Shown one piece after another: positions 56,645 through 64,000 of a DNA stretch of 64,000 nucleotides. Where the stretch lies: contig NZ_FOSC01000003.1 in the NCBI RefSeq assembly GCF_900114155.1, forward strand, positions 186,001 through 250,000, in the 5' to 3' direction. The notes beneath the pieces were generated by a model that was given only the letters and a program-made list of their open reading frames with translations, did no database searches and was not told the origin of the DNA. The DNA is from Marinobacter persicus. Lineage in GTDB: Bacteria > Pseudomonadota > Gammaproteobacteria > Pseudomonadales > Oleiphilaceae. The translations under genes were made by a program, and so were the position numbers. Each line of letters opens with the position of its first letter. Position 1 is the stretch's first letter.

Positions 56645-57421
56645 TCACGCCGGTTCGGGGCTCTGTGATTCTTCTTTGGGCAGTGTCAGCAGCGCCTGTG
56701 CCCGGTTCTCAAAGTAGGTCCGGGTGCTGGTGGGATAGTCGGTAATGATACTGTCCACGCCGATATCCTCAAGTTTCAGTATGTCGTGAATGCGGTTTAC
56801 CGTCCAGGCGGAAACGTGCATGTCGAGGCGGTGTGCCTGCTCCACCAGACCGGGCGTGAGAATTTTCCACTTTGCGCAGAAATACTCGCACCCCAGGCGT
56901 TTGGCCAGGTTCAGCGGTTTCGGGAACCGGCGCTCGGCGACCAGGCCAATGCGAATGTCCCGGTTACGGCGGCGTATTTCCCGCAAAAAACGCGGGTCTG
57001 AAGAGGTCACCGCCACACGGCGGTACAGATCCCGGCGCTGAATGATTTCGGTCAACCGGTTACACAGAATGTTCAGGCGCGAACCGGTGTCTTTTTTCAC
57101 TTCCAGTTGCAGGTGTTCCAGGTCCGGGAACTGGTCCAGCAATTGTTCCAGTGACGGAATGCCGGTTTTGGTGGGCCAACCGGTGACGTTGCGACGGGCG
57201 TCCATATTCGCCAGTTCGGCGACGGTGTAGTTCCCCACATTGCCCTTGTGGCTGGTGGTGCGGTCAACGGTTAAATCGTGTACCAGTACCGGCACACCGT
57301 CTTTGGACAGCACCAGGTCCAGCTCGAAATGCCGTATGCCCTGCCGGTAGGCATGGTAAAAGCCTGGCAGGGTATTTTCGGGGGCTTCTCCCTTGGCCCC
57401 CCGGTGACCATAAACGATCAT
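56645..57421 (-). CDS. Glycerophosphodiester phosphodiesterase
   Basis: This enzyme hydrolyses glycerophosphodiesters to glycerol-3-phosphate and an alcohol. The 258-aa product has the GDPD motifs: GHRGAKGEAPENT near the N terminus (His and Glu catalytic), ELDLVLSKDGVPVLVHD (metal ligands and second His). No signal peptide is visible, so it is likely cytosolic, more like UgpQ than periplasmic GlpQ. Its start overlaps the stop of the upstream DAHP synthase gene (ATGA). Confidence 0.93.
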   Translation of the reverse strand: MIVYGHRGAKGEAPENTLPGFYHAYRQGIRHFELDLVLSKDGVPVLVHDLTVDRTTSHKGNVGNYTVAELANMDARRNVTGWPTKTGIPSLEQLLDQFPDLEHLQLEVKKDTGSRLNILCNRLTEIIQRRDLYRRVAVTSSDPRFLREIRRRNRDIRIGLVAERRFPKPLNLAKRLGCEYFCAKWKILTPGLVEQAHRLDMHVSAWTVNRIHDILKLEDIGVDSIITDYPTSTRTYFENRAQALLTLPKEESQSPEPA

Positions 57422-58545
57422 TCTGCCGCACTGCTCCTCAGGCGATGGTAAATGGCCTGGCGTTTCTTCCAGGTTTCATGGCACAGGCGAATGTCTTCCA
57501 GGTAAGCTGGCAGTTCGTGCATCAACAAGGCCTGTGGGCCGTCCACCAGCGCCTTTTCCGGCTTCGGGTGGAAATCCACCAGCACCATGTTGGCGCCGGC
57601 AATCACCCCCTGGGCGGTGGCGTGCATCACATCCAGGATGCCGTCCGGGGATTGCTCGCGGCTGCCCACCGAGTGGGAGGGATCCACGCACACGGGCATG
57701 CGGGTGAGCCTCTTTACCGCCGGCACATGGGCAAAATCCACCATGTTGCGGTGTGGCTGCCCGGCTTCGGTTTTCATGCCGCGCAGGCAGAAAATAACAT
57801 TGGCGTTGCCTTCGCTGGCCAGGTATTCCGCCGCGTTCAGGGATTCGTTCAGGGTGATGCCAAAGCCCCGCTTGAGCAGCACGGGGTAGGTGCTTTGCCG
57901 GCCAATGGCTTTCAGCAACTCGAAGTTCTGGGTATTGCGGGTGCCAACCTGCAGCATGACGCCGGTGGGGCGGCCGAGTTTTTCCAGGCAGGTGTCGATT
58001 TCCTCGATATGGCTTTCATGGGTGATCTCCATGGCGATCACCTTGATGCCGTGCTTGCCGGCTTTCTCGAATACCCAGGGCAGGCAGCCCTTGCCATGAC
58101 CCTGGAACGAATACGGGTTGGTACGCGGTTTGTAGGCGCCCATGCGGGTGCAGACCTCGCCGTTGTCCTCTAGCGCCTGCATCATCATTTCCACATGCTC
58201 GGGTACGTCCACCGCGCACAGCCCCGCGAAAATATTCAGGTTGTCCTGGCTGAACTCTACGCCGTTGTAGGTGAAGCCGCTCTGGCGGTTGTCGTCCTTG
58301 TGGCGGCCGAGAATGCGGTAATCCTCGGAAATGCGAATGGCTCGCTCGACCGCCGGCAGCGCTTCGATTTCTTCTTTGTCCAGGGTTTTTGTATCGCCCA
58401 GCAGGTAAATCTCCGTCAGCCGCTGGCTGGCACCCTGGACCTCGTGCACCCGCAGGCTGACACCCGGCAGGTTTTCCAGGTAATGCATGGTCTGGCGATA
58501 GGCGTCGCTGTCCAGCGGCGTATTGGGGTGAAGAATGGCTAACAT
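57418..58545 (-). CDS. 3-deoxy-7-phosphoheptulonate (DAHP) synthase
   Basis: DAHP synthase condenses phosphoenolpyruvate and erythrose-4-phosphate, the first step of the aromatic pathway. The 375-aa product has an N-terminal ferredoxin-like (ACT-type) domain of about 95 aa (MLAILHP...), then the KDO8P-like barrel with VEFSQDNLNIFAG, LQVGTRNTQNFELLK, VLLKRGFGITLNESL and CVDPSHSVGSR. This arrangement is the type I-beta form, where the N-terminal domain gives feedback control. The ligand is not evident. It is followed, with ATGA overlap, by the phosphodiesterase gene. Confidence 0.9.
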   Translation of the reverse strand: MLAILHPNTPLDSDAYRQTMHYLENLPGVSLRVHEVQGASQRLTEIYLLGDTKTLDKEEIEALPAVERAIRISEDYRILGRHKDDNRQSGFTYNGVEFSQDNLNIFAGLCAVDVPEHVEMMMQALEDNGEVCTRMGAYKPRTNPYSFQGHGKGCLPWVFEKAGKHGIKVIAMEITHESHIEEIDTCLEKLGRPTGVMLQVGTRNTQNFELLKAIGRQSTYPVLLKRGFGITLNESLNAAEYLASEGNANVIFCLRGMKTEAGQPHRNMVDFAHVPAVKRLTRMPVCVDPSHSVGSREQSPDGILDVMHATAQGVIAGANMVLVDFHPKPEKALVDGPQALLMHELPAYLEDIRLCHETWKKRQAIYHRLRSSAAE

Positions 58546-58559
58546 GGCGTCTCCTTGTA

Positions 58560-59009
58560 TTAACCCGCGGCGTTTTCAGCCTGGTGCCTGGCCTGCATGA
58601 ATTCACGATGATTAAGATGCAGCAGGTCGGCAATACGGCGAATAAGGTGTTCTTCGTATTTGTCGATACGGCCATCGGCAAAGGCAACCCGCCAGATACT
58701 GACCAGTAGCGTGTGCTTTTCATCGTGGCTCAGTGTCTCGTTGATCTGCCCGGTGAACTCGTAAAGGGAAACCGCGTCGTCAGCGTGGGCCAGGGCGTCG
58801 TCCAGAATTTCCCGTGCTTCCTCGCGGGTGATCTGGTGGGCTTTGACCGCGCAATCGACAATGGTTTGCAGCTCGCGCTCGTCCCGGTCATTATCGACGC
58901 CGGACAGCTGCACCATCAAGGCCGTGGCAGCCACGGCCAGCTGGTGATCATCGGGTTTGGCTGGTTCGGCTTCGGGGGCGGCGAACAGTTGTTTCAGGCG
59001 CTCGATCAT
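58560..59009 (-). CDS. TerB-family protein
   Basis: The 149-aa all-helical product resembles the TerB (tellurite resistance) domain family. The pattern AVAATALMVQLSGVDNDRDERELQTI and ISIWRVAFADGRIDKYEEHLIRRIADLL has the acidic residues that bind metal in TerB. Single TerB genes of this kind are common outside ter clusters and are not proof of tellurite resistance. It lies between dusA and the DAHP synthase gene in one direction, with 14-20 bp gaps. Confidence 0.85.
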   Translation of the reverse strand: MIERLKQLFAAPEAEPAKPDDHQLAVAATALMVQLSGVDNDRDERELQTIVDCAVKAHQITREEAREILDDALAHADDAVSLYEFTGQINETLSHDEKHTLLVSIWRVAFADGRIDKYEEHLIRRIADLLHLNHREFMQARHQAENAAG

Positions 59010-59029
59010 GCAGGCGGTTCTCCGTACTG

Positions 59030-60025
59030 TCAGGATTCGCGTACTTTGGCCAGGGCGTCTTCAATCACTTCCAGGCCGCTGCCGGGTTTGTGGGCATTCT
59101 CACTGATGTGTCGGCGGAACTGGCGGCCGCCGGGCATGCCGTGAAACAGCCCCATCACATGGCGCGACATGTGGGTGAGGTACACCCCCCGTTCCAGCTC
59201 CTGTTGAATGAACGGCAACATGGCCCGCAGGGCTTCGTGCCGGCTGGCAACGGTTGGCGGTTCACCAAAGAACTCGGTATCCACCGAGGCCAGCAGCCAG
59301 GGGTTGTGGTACGCCTCTCTACCGAGCATAACACCGTCTGTGTGTTGCAGGTGCTGATGGCATTCATCAAATGTTTTAATGCCGCCGTTAATGATAATTT
59401 CCAGGTGCGGGTATTTCTCCTTCAGGCGGTACACCCACTCGTATTTCAGCGGCGGAATGTCCCGGTTTTCCTTGGGGCTCAGGCCTTCCAGCACGGCAAT
59501 GCGGGCATGAACGATAAATGTTTCACAGCCGGCGGCGGCCACCTTTTCGATAAACTCACACAGCTCGTCCCAGGACTCCCGACCATCAATACCAATGCGG
59601 TGTTTGGCGGTTACCGGCAAATCGGTGGCCGCTTTCATGGCCGCGACACCCTCAGCGACTTTGTCCGGGTAGGCCATCAGGCAGGCGCCGATCATGTTGT
59701 TTTGCACCCGGTCACTCGGGCAGCCCACGTTCAGGTTCACTTCATCAAACCCGAACTGCTCGGCAAGCTTCGCGCAGTGAGCCAGTTCGGCCGGATCACT
59801 GCCGCCGAGTTGCAGCGCCAGCGGGTGTTCGGATTCGTGATAACGCAAAAAGCGCTGGGTGTCGCCGTGAATCAGCGCGCCGGTGGTGACCATCTCGGTG
59901 TAGAGCAGCGTGTGGCGGCTTAGAATTCTCGCAAGGTAGCGAAAATGGGGCGTTGTCCAGTCCATCATCGGGGCAACGCTGAACTTGCGGGACAGAGCCG
60001 CGGGGGCAGGGGAGTTTTCTTGCAT
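59030..60025 (-). CDS. dusA: tRNA-dihydrouridine(20/20a) synthase DusA
   Basis: DusA reduces uridine 20 and 20a in the tRNA D-loop using FMN and NADPH. The 331-aa product has the family start VAPMMDWT, the catalytic cysteine in NVGCPSDRVQN near residue 100, and the FMN-binding motif IINGGIKT. The C-terminal helical domain starts near VYLTHMSRHVMGLFHG. Length matches DusA (about 330 aa) rather than DusB or DusC. Confidence 0.96.
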   Translation of the reverse strand: MQENSPAPAALSRKFSVAPMMDWTTPHFRYLARILSRHTLLYTEMVTTGALIHGDTQRFLRYHESEHPLALQLGGSDPAELAHCAKLAEQFGFDEVNLNVGCPSDRVQNNMIGACLMAYPDKVAEGVAAMKAATDLPVTAKHRIGIDGRESWDELCEFIEKVAAAGCETFIVHARIAVLEGLSPKENRDIPPLKYEWVYRLKEKYPHLEIIINGGIKTFDECHQHLQHTDGVMLGREAYHNPWLLASVDTEFFGEPPTVASRHEALRAMLPFIQQELERGVYLTHMSRHVMGLFHGMPGGRQFRRHISENAHKPGSGLEVIEDALAKVRES

Positions 60026-60094
60026 GATGATTAGCTACTACTGTTCGCTGTATGGCCGGCTATAGAGGGCGAACAGTGTAGCAGGAAACCGGGC

Positions 60095-62656
60095 TCACTC
60101 AGAGCCCGGCATCTCGCGCTTGGGTCGGCCAATGTGGAAGCCCTGGGCGTAATCAATGCCCACGTCCCGGACCATTTGCAGTACTTCCTCGTTTTCCACA
60201 AATTCCGCCACGGTTTTGAGCTTCAGCTTCTTGGCCAGGTCGGTGATGCTGACCACGAAGGCCAGATCCCGGGGATCGTTGGCCATGTTGGCAATGAAGT
60301 CGCCCTCGATCTTCACAAAATCAATCGGCAGGTACTTCAGGTAGTGGAACGATGAGAAGCCGGAGCCGAAGTCGTCAATCGCCAGCAGGTAGCCGGAGTC
60401 TTTCAGGCTGCGCACAAAGTTTTCCAGCAGCCCCATGTTTTTCACCGTGTCGCGCTCGGTAATCTCGAACACAATACGGCCGTGGTCCAACTGGTAGCGG
60501 TCTGTCAGGTCATGCAGGGTTTGCAGGAAATCCCGCACCAGTATGGACCTCGGCGAAAGGTTGATGAACAGCAGCCCTTCATAACCCGTGTCGCACACGT
60601 ACTTGAAGGCCTTCTCCATCACGATGTAGTCCATCAGGTGAACTTTGCCCATGGACTCGGCAATCTCGATGAACTCGCCCGCTGTCATCAGTGTCTCATC
60701 CGGCAACTCGATGCGGCTGAGTACCTCCATTGCTGGAATGTCGTCACCATTTGGCTGAATGGGCTGGAACACCGGCACCACGCTGTGGTTTTCGATGGCA
60801 TCGTTCACCAGCACCATCTTCTGGTTCAGGTCGTTGAAGATTTCCGCCACGTCTTCCTTGTGGGGCAGGCTGATACGGTTCTTGCCCTGGCTCTTGGAGC
60901 GGTACATCAGGTTGTCCACGAACATGAACAGGTCTTTGCGGTTCTCCGCGTGGTCCGGGAACAGGCCCACGCCAATGGAACCGGTAACCCGCACCACGCC
61001 GTCCTGCGGGGTTTCCAGGCTGAAGTCCTGCATGCATTGCAGCAGCCGTTCGGCCACCTGTTGGGCGTGTTCCAGGCTGGTTTCCGGCAGTACCACCACA
61101 AATTCGTCGCCGCCGTAACGGGCCAGCACGTCGCCAGTGCGCAGGACGCTTTGCAGCTCCAGTGACAGCTGGCGCAGCAGCTTGTCGCCGGTGGCGTGAC
61201 CGTAGCCGTCGTTGATGGCCTTGAAATTGTCCAGGTCGAGCATCAGCAGCGCCACCTGGTAATCATGGCGCTGGCAGCGGTCCAGTTCGTAATCCAGCAA
61301 CTCCCAGAACATGCGCTGGTTGTAAAGGTTGGTGAGCGGATCCCGGGTGGCGTAGTACTCCAGATCCCGGGTGTACTTGTAGATGGCCTTCACCGAGCCC
61401 ACCACGTTCAGCAGGGTGGACAGTATGCTCTCCAGTACCAGCAGTTTGGTGTTGTCCTTGACGATATCGGCGTGCACGCCAATGCCGACAATGCCGCCGA
61501 TTTTGGGGGTTTCTACCAGCAGCGACTTGGTTTGAAGCTCAATTTCCGCCGGCTCCAGCTCCAAAGGCGGGCCTTCGGAATGAACGCTGTTGTGGTGGAT
61601 GATGACCTCGCCCGGCAGGCCGAAGTGCTCGTTACCCTGCAGACGATTTCGGATGGCTGTTTCCATCATCTTGCGGGTGTTGTCGGAAGGGGGCTTCATC
61701 CAGAAGATTTCCAGGTCAAACACCTCGTCGTCCACCTTGAAAATGGAGAACATGGTGTAAATCTGGATCACTTGGTTGATGTCGAGCATCAGCATGTTGA
61801 TGTATTCGCGCCAGTCGCGCACCACCTCGGAGGTGATCACGAACTTCTCCAGCAGGCGAATCTCGAATTCGAGCAAATCCTTGTCGACCGCTATGCCCTG
61901 CAGCCGCTCGGCCAGGGTTTCCACCTGGTGGAAGATCTGGTTCAGCTCCCGGAAGCCCAGGTCCTCATTTTCCTTGGAGAGCTGACTCAGGTCCTGCAGG
62001 GTTTCCACTTTCTTGATGCGCTTGCTGAGCTCGTCCACCGAATGGTTGACCCGGAATGTGACGGAACGCACCGCCCAGAAACCGAACAGGATCGGCAGGG
62101 GGGAAAGCACCAGCAGATAGTAGAGCAGGTTGCGGCTGGCAATATCCATTTGATCGGTGAGGTTCTGCTTCACCTCGATTACACCCAGGGTGTCACCCAC
62201 TTCGGCGTTGGTGTGACACTGCAGGCAGGAGTTCTCAGCCTTCAGTGGATGCAGGTAGCGCTGTTCGTTGCCGTAAGTGCGTTTGATCACCTCGCCGGAG
62301 CGCATGGCATCGCGAATGGCTTTGTCCATCTGTGGCTGGTTGATCTCGCCGTACAGCTCGGTAACGGTCTCGCCCCGGTAGACCATCACATCCATGGCGG
62401 CATCGGATTTCTTGGGGCTGGAAAGCTGCTCCATGAACTGCTCCAGTTGCTCGCGCGTCCAGCCCTGGCTCATGACCAGGTACATGGAGTTGAACGTGCT
62501 TTCCGCCACAGACTTGGCAATTTCATCGGCACTGGCGCGAATGCTGGCCTCGTAGGCCAGGCGGCAAACGAACAGCAGAATCAGAAAGCCGATGGCCGAA
62601 AACAGAAACGTGCGGGTCAGCAGGTAGCGCTGTATAGACGGTGCAACTCGGGACAT
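60095..62656 (-). CDS. Membrane GGDEF/EAL protein with a periplasmic c-type heme site
   Basis: The 853-aa product probably makes and/or degrades cyclic di-GMP. Domains in order: a membrane helix (about 13-31), a periplasmic region with a c-type heme motif CLQCH at 144-148, a second helix (about 177-197), a coiled/helical linker and GAF-like region (about 205-430), then GGDEF (about 435-600) and EAL (about 610-850). GGDEF at 515-519 is intact, with an RxxD inhibition site (RTGD, 506-509). The EAL motif is EVL, with the other metal/catalytic residues kept (NLSP, EITE, DDFGSG, VKIEG, QGF). Both activities are therefore possible. The start at 62656 is preferred over the frame's upstream limit of 62845 because AAGG precedes it and the extension looks non-coding. 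Confidence 0.88.
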   Translation of the reverse strand: MSRVAPSIQRYLLTRTFLFSAIGFLILLFVCRLAYEASIRASADEIAKSVAESTFNSMYLVMSQGWTREQLEQFMEQLSSPKKSDAAMDVMVYRGETVTELYGEINQPQMDKAIRDAMRSGEVIKRTYGNEQRYLHPLKAENSCLQCHTNAEVGDTLGVIEVKQNLTDQMDIASRNLLYYLLVLSPLPILFGFWAVRSVTFRVNHSVDELSKRIKKVETLQDLSQLSKENEDLGFRELNQIFHQVETLAERLQGIAVDKDLLEFEIRLLEKFVITSEVVRDWREYINMLMLDINQVIQIYTMFSIFKVDDEVFDLEIFWMKPPSDNTRKMMETAIRNRLQGNEHFGLPGEVIIHHNSVHSEGPPLELEPAEIELQTKSLLVETPKIGGIVGIGVHADIVKDNTKLLVLESILSTLLNVVGSVKAIYKYTRDLEYYATRDPLTNLYNQRMFWELLDYELDRCQRHDYQVALLMLDLDNFKAINDGYGHATGDKLLRQLSLELQSVLRTGDVLARYGGDEFVVVLPETSLEHAQQVAERLLQCMQDFSLETPQDGVVRVTGSIGVGLFPDHAENRKDLFMFVDNLMYRSKSQGKNRISLPHKEDVAEIFNDLNQKMVLVNDAIENHSVVPVFQPIQPNGDDIPAMEVLSRIELPDETLMTAGEFIEIAESMGKVHLMDYIVMEKAFKYVCDTGYEGLLFINLSPRSILVRDFLQTLHDLTDRYQLDHGRIVFEITERDTVKNMGLLENFVRSLKDSGYLLAIDDFGSGFSSFHYLKYLPIDFVKIEGDFIANMANDPRDLAFVVSITDLAKKLKLKTVAEFVENEEVLQMVRDVGIDYAQGFHIGRPKREMPGSE

Positions 62657-62913
62657 ACCTTGGGAAAACTCGTTTTTGTGTTTGCTGCGGATTGTACGTA
62701 TCTGCGGAGGAGGGGTCTGTCGTCCTTTTGGCCAGATTTGATTCTGGTCAAGGTTTGGGTGGGGAGGTGGTGCCGTGGGAAATACCCGGCAGTTGTTGGA
62801 AATCGTCGCAGAGATCGTTACTGTTCCTGCAACCCTCGCTAGCATACCGGCGAATATGGTGAGGAAGACTGCCAGGCGGTGATACAGAGCGCTGTCAAAA
62901 CGGAAGGGAATTG

Positions 62914-63201
62914 ATGCAGCAAACCGGAATCTACGAACAGCTAATTACCAAGCTCATCGAAAGTCGCCTGGACAGAGACAAGTTTTACGTGGGCGAGCGC
63001 GAACTCAACAGCGCAGAAGCCTCAGTGTGGCTGTCACGTTTTCTCTCCAACATTCTGGAGTTTGCCATTGAATCCGTGCCCTCCGGTGACAATCGGCTGC
63101 AGCAGCAGATTGATCTTTCGAACCAGTTGCTGGTGTGGCTGAAGAGCCGGATTTCAGACGAGGGTTTTCTGGATGAGAATCTTTTGGAAGGATATTCTTG
63201 A
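62914..63201 (+). pseudogene. N-terminal fragment of a PLD/DEAD-type helicase, truncated by frameshift
   Basis: A 95-aa frame with a good GGAAGGG site 6 bp before its ATG. It starts TGIYEQLITKLIE and ends LDENLLEGYS. This resembles the first ~95 residues of large proteins with a PLD-nuclease domain, a DEAD/DEAH helicase and a DUF3427 region. In those proteins this part is followed by a PLD domain of about 250 aa, and only then by the helicase. Here the helicase motifs start only about 60 bp further on in another frame. The simplest reading is an internal deletion with frameshift. It may be a pseudogene, or the N-terminal piece may be made as a separate small protein. Confidence 0.6.
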
Positions 63202-64000
63202 GCAGCTATCTGTCGAGAGGGACGTGCATCAGCGTTTCCGTAACCTCGTCGTGGCCGCCACCGGCACTGGCAAGACGCTGATTTCGGCGTTTGATTTTCA
63301 GCGCTTCATGAAAACAAAACCAAACGCCCACTTTTTGTTTGTGGCGCATCGTGATGAAATTCTGCGGCAGGCCCGTGAAGCCTATCGTGGCGTGCTGCGC
63401 AATAATGCCTTCGGTGAGCTCTGGGTTGGCGGCCAGTTGCCCGAGCATTACCGCCAGTTGTTCGTCTCCATTCAGACCCTAAATAACCAGCTGGACCAGT
63501 TGAAGCTGACAGAAGGCTATTACGACTACATCGTGATCGACGAAGTGCACCACATCGCTGCATCCAGTTACCGGACGGTACTGGAGCACTTCTCGCCTGA
63601 GATACTGCTGGGCCTGACCGCGACACCGGAGAGGCACGACGGTGGCGATATTCTCAGTGACTTTGGTGGCGTGATTGCCGCCGAACTCCGGCTGCCGGAA
63701 GCCATCAACCGCCGTCACCTCTGCCCCTTCCAGTATTTTGGGATCGATGACGACACCGACCTGCGCACCATTCCCTGGCACCGCGGCCGCTACGATGTTG
63801 CTCAGTTAACCAACCTGTACACGCATAATCAGAGCCGTGTAAACAAGATCCTGCGCAGCCTGCGGGAAATCGTCACCGACATCACCAGCATGAAAGCTCT
63901 CGCTTTCTGCGTGAGCCGTGAACACGCAAACTTTATGGTGCAACAGTTCCTGCTGCACGGTATCAAGGCTGATGTGCTCACCAGCGACAACAGCCACGAG
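63173..64000 (+). CDS. DEAD/DEAH-type helicase, partial at the right edge
   Basis: A frame open to the window end, in frame 2. From an ATG at 63173 it encodes a superfamily 2 helicase core: motif I VVAATGTGKTLIS, a motif Ia-like region, DEVH box (VIDEVHHIA) and motif III LGLTATPER. The following text (LPEAINRRHLCPFQYFGIDDDTD) is typical of the PLD-helicase-DUF3427 family. The ATG overlaps the upstream fragment by 29 bp; a GAGG about 10 bp upstream could allow restart of translation. The C-terminal half lies outside the window. The PLD domain expected before it is missing. Confidence 0.75.
   Translation, partial: MRIFWKDILEQLSVERDVHQRFRNLVVAATGTGKTLISAFDFQRFMKTKPNAHFLFVAHRDEILRQAREAYRGVLRNNAFGELWVGGQLPEHYRQLFVSIQTLNNQLDQLKLTEGYYDYIVIDEVHHIAASSYRTVLEHFSPEILLGLTATPERHDGGDILSDFGGVIAAELRLPEAINRRHLCPFQYFGIDDDTDLRTIPWHRGRYDVAQLTNLYTHNQSRVNKILRSLREIVTDITSMKALAFCVSREHANFMVQQFLLHGIKADVLTSDNSHE

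Noticed and set aside
58560-59009. Tellurite resistance or phage-defence locus suggested by TerB
   Set aside because: It is a single TerB-type gene among housekeeping genes with no other ter genes; this form is common and says little about tellurite.
61196-62842. A long open frame (548 codons) antisense to the GGDEF/EAL gene
   Set aside because: It is histidine/valine-rich shadow translation with no recognisable domain, while the minus strand encodes a complete multidomain protein.
1-64000. CRISPR arrays, tRNA/rRNA genes, integrated phage or complete insertion sequences
   Set aside because: No repeat-spacer pattern, cloverleaf-like segment, integrase or transposase was recognised; intergenic spaces are mostly short.

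Overview
The window reads as a chromosomal segment of a marine gammaproteobacterium close to Marinobacter (Oceanospirillales/Pseudomonadales side). The reasons are a polar-flagellum gene order like Pseudomonas (flhB, flhA-flhF-fleN-fliA, cheYZAB, motCD, parC-parP-cheW), a PsrA-type TetR regulator, the mfd-gap-nqr neighbourhood, a Na+-translocating NADH:quinone reductase and the 180-kDa class NAD-glutamate dehydrogenase. The genus is an inference from gene content. No tRNA, rRNA, CRISPR array or complete mobile element is visible.

Layout. 1-3656: the 3' end of fliR, then flhB, a gene-free stretch with two unusual 112-bp palindromic elements, and the leftward pair upp-uraA for uracil salvage. 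3788-18176: a long rightward flagellar and chemotaxis block with a sigma-54-like promoter before flhA and a near-perfect sigma-28 promoter before parC. 18213-21586: a fusion of a PCMT-like methyltransferase domain to a GspE/PilB-type secretion ATPase, translationally coupled to a MoxR-like AAA+ ATPase with no usual partner. 21572-23268: leftward fliK coupled to a small free-standing copy of the FlhB C-terminal domain. 23398-30646: the complete cytochrome c maturation operon ccmABCDEFGHI. 30759-37319: gdhB, rsmC and convergent ribE. 37442-41677: an acidic membrane protein of unknown function, psrA with a clear promoter and operator, an L,D-transpeptidase-fold protein, an MscS channel and a methylthioinosine phosphorylase. 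41686-46042: leftward csiV and mfd. 46221-55165: gap, then nqrABCDEF with both maturation factors apbE and nqrM. 55225-62656: sthA, then a leftward run of glycerophosphodiesterase, DAHP synthase, TerB-like, dusA and a heme-c-linked GGDEF/EAL protein. 62914-64000: the start of a PLD/DEAD-type helicase gene that looks internally deleted and frameshifted.

How the parts work together. FlhA/FlhB/FliR form the export gate. FlhF/FleN set number and position of the polar flagellum, and FliA drives late genes. CheYZAB with CheW signal to the MotCD stator, and ParC/ParP hold the arrays at the pole. The ccm operon would mature the c-type cytochromes of respiration and presumably the CxxCH site in the GGDEF/EAL sensor. 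Nqr, ApbE, NqrM and SthA form a redox and sodium energetics cluster.

The observations most worth follow-up are the paired palindromes with diverged but self-complementary arms, the PCMT-GspE fusion with its MoxR partner, the FliK and FlhB-C-domain pair, the three acidic repeats in CheA, and the broken helicase at the right edge.
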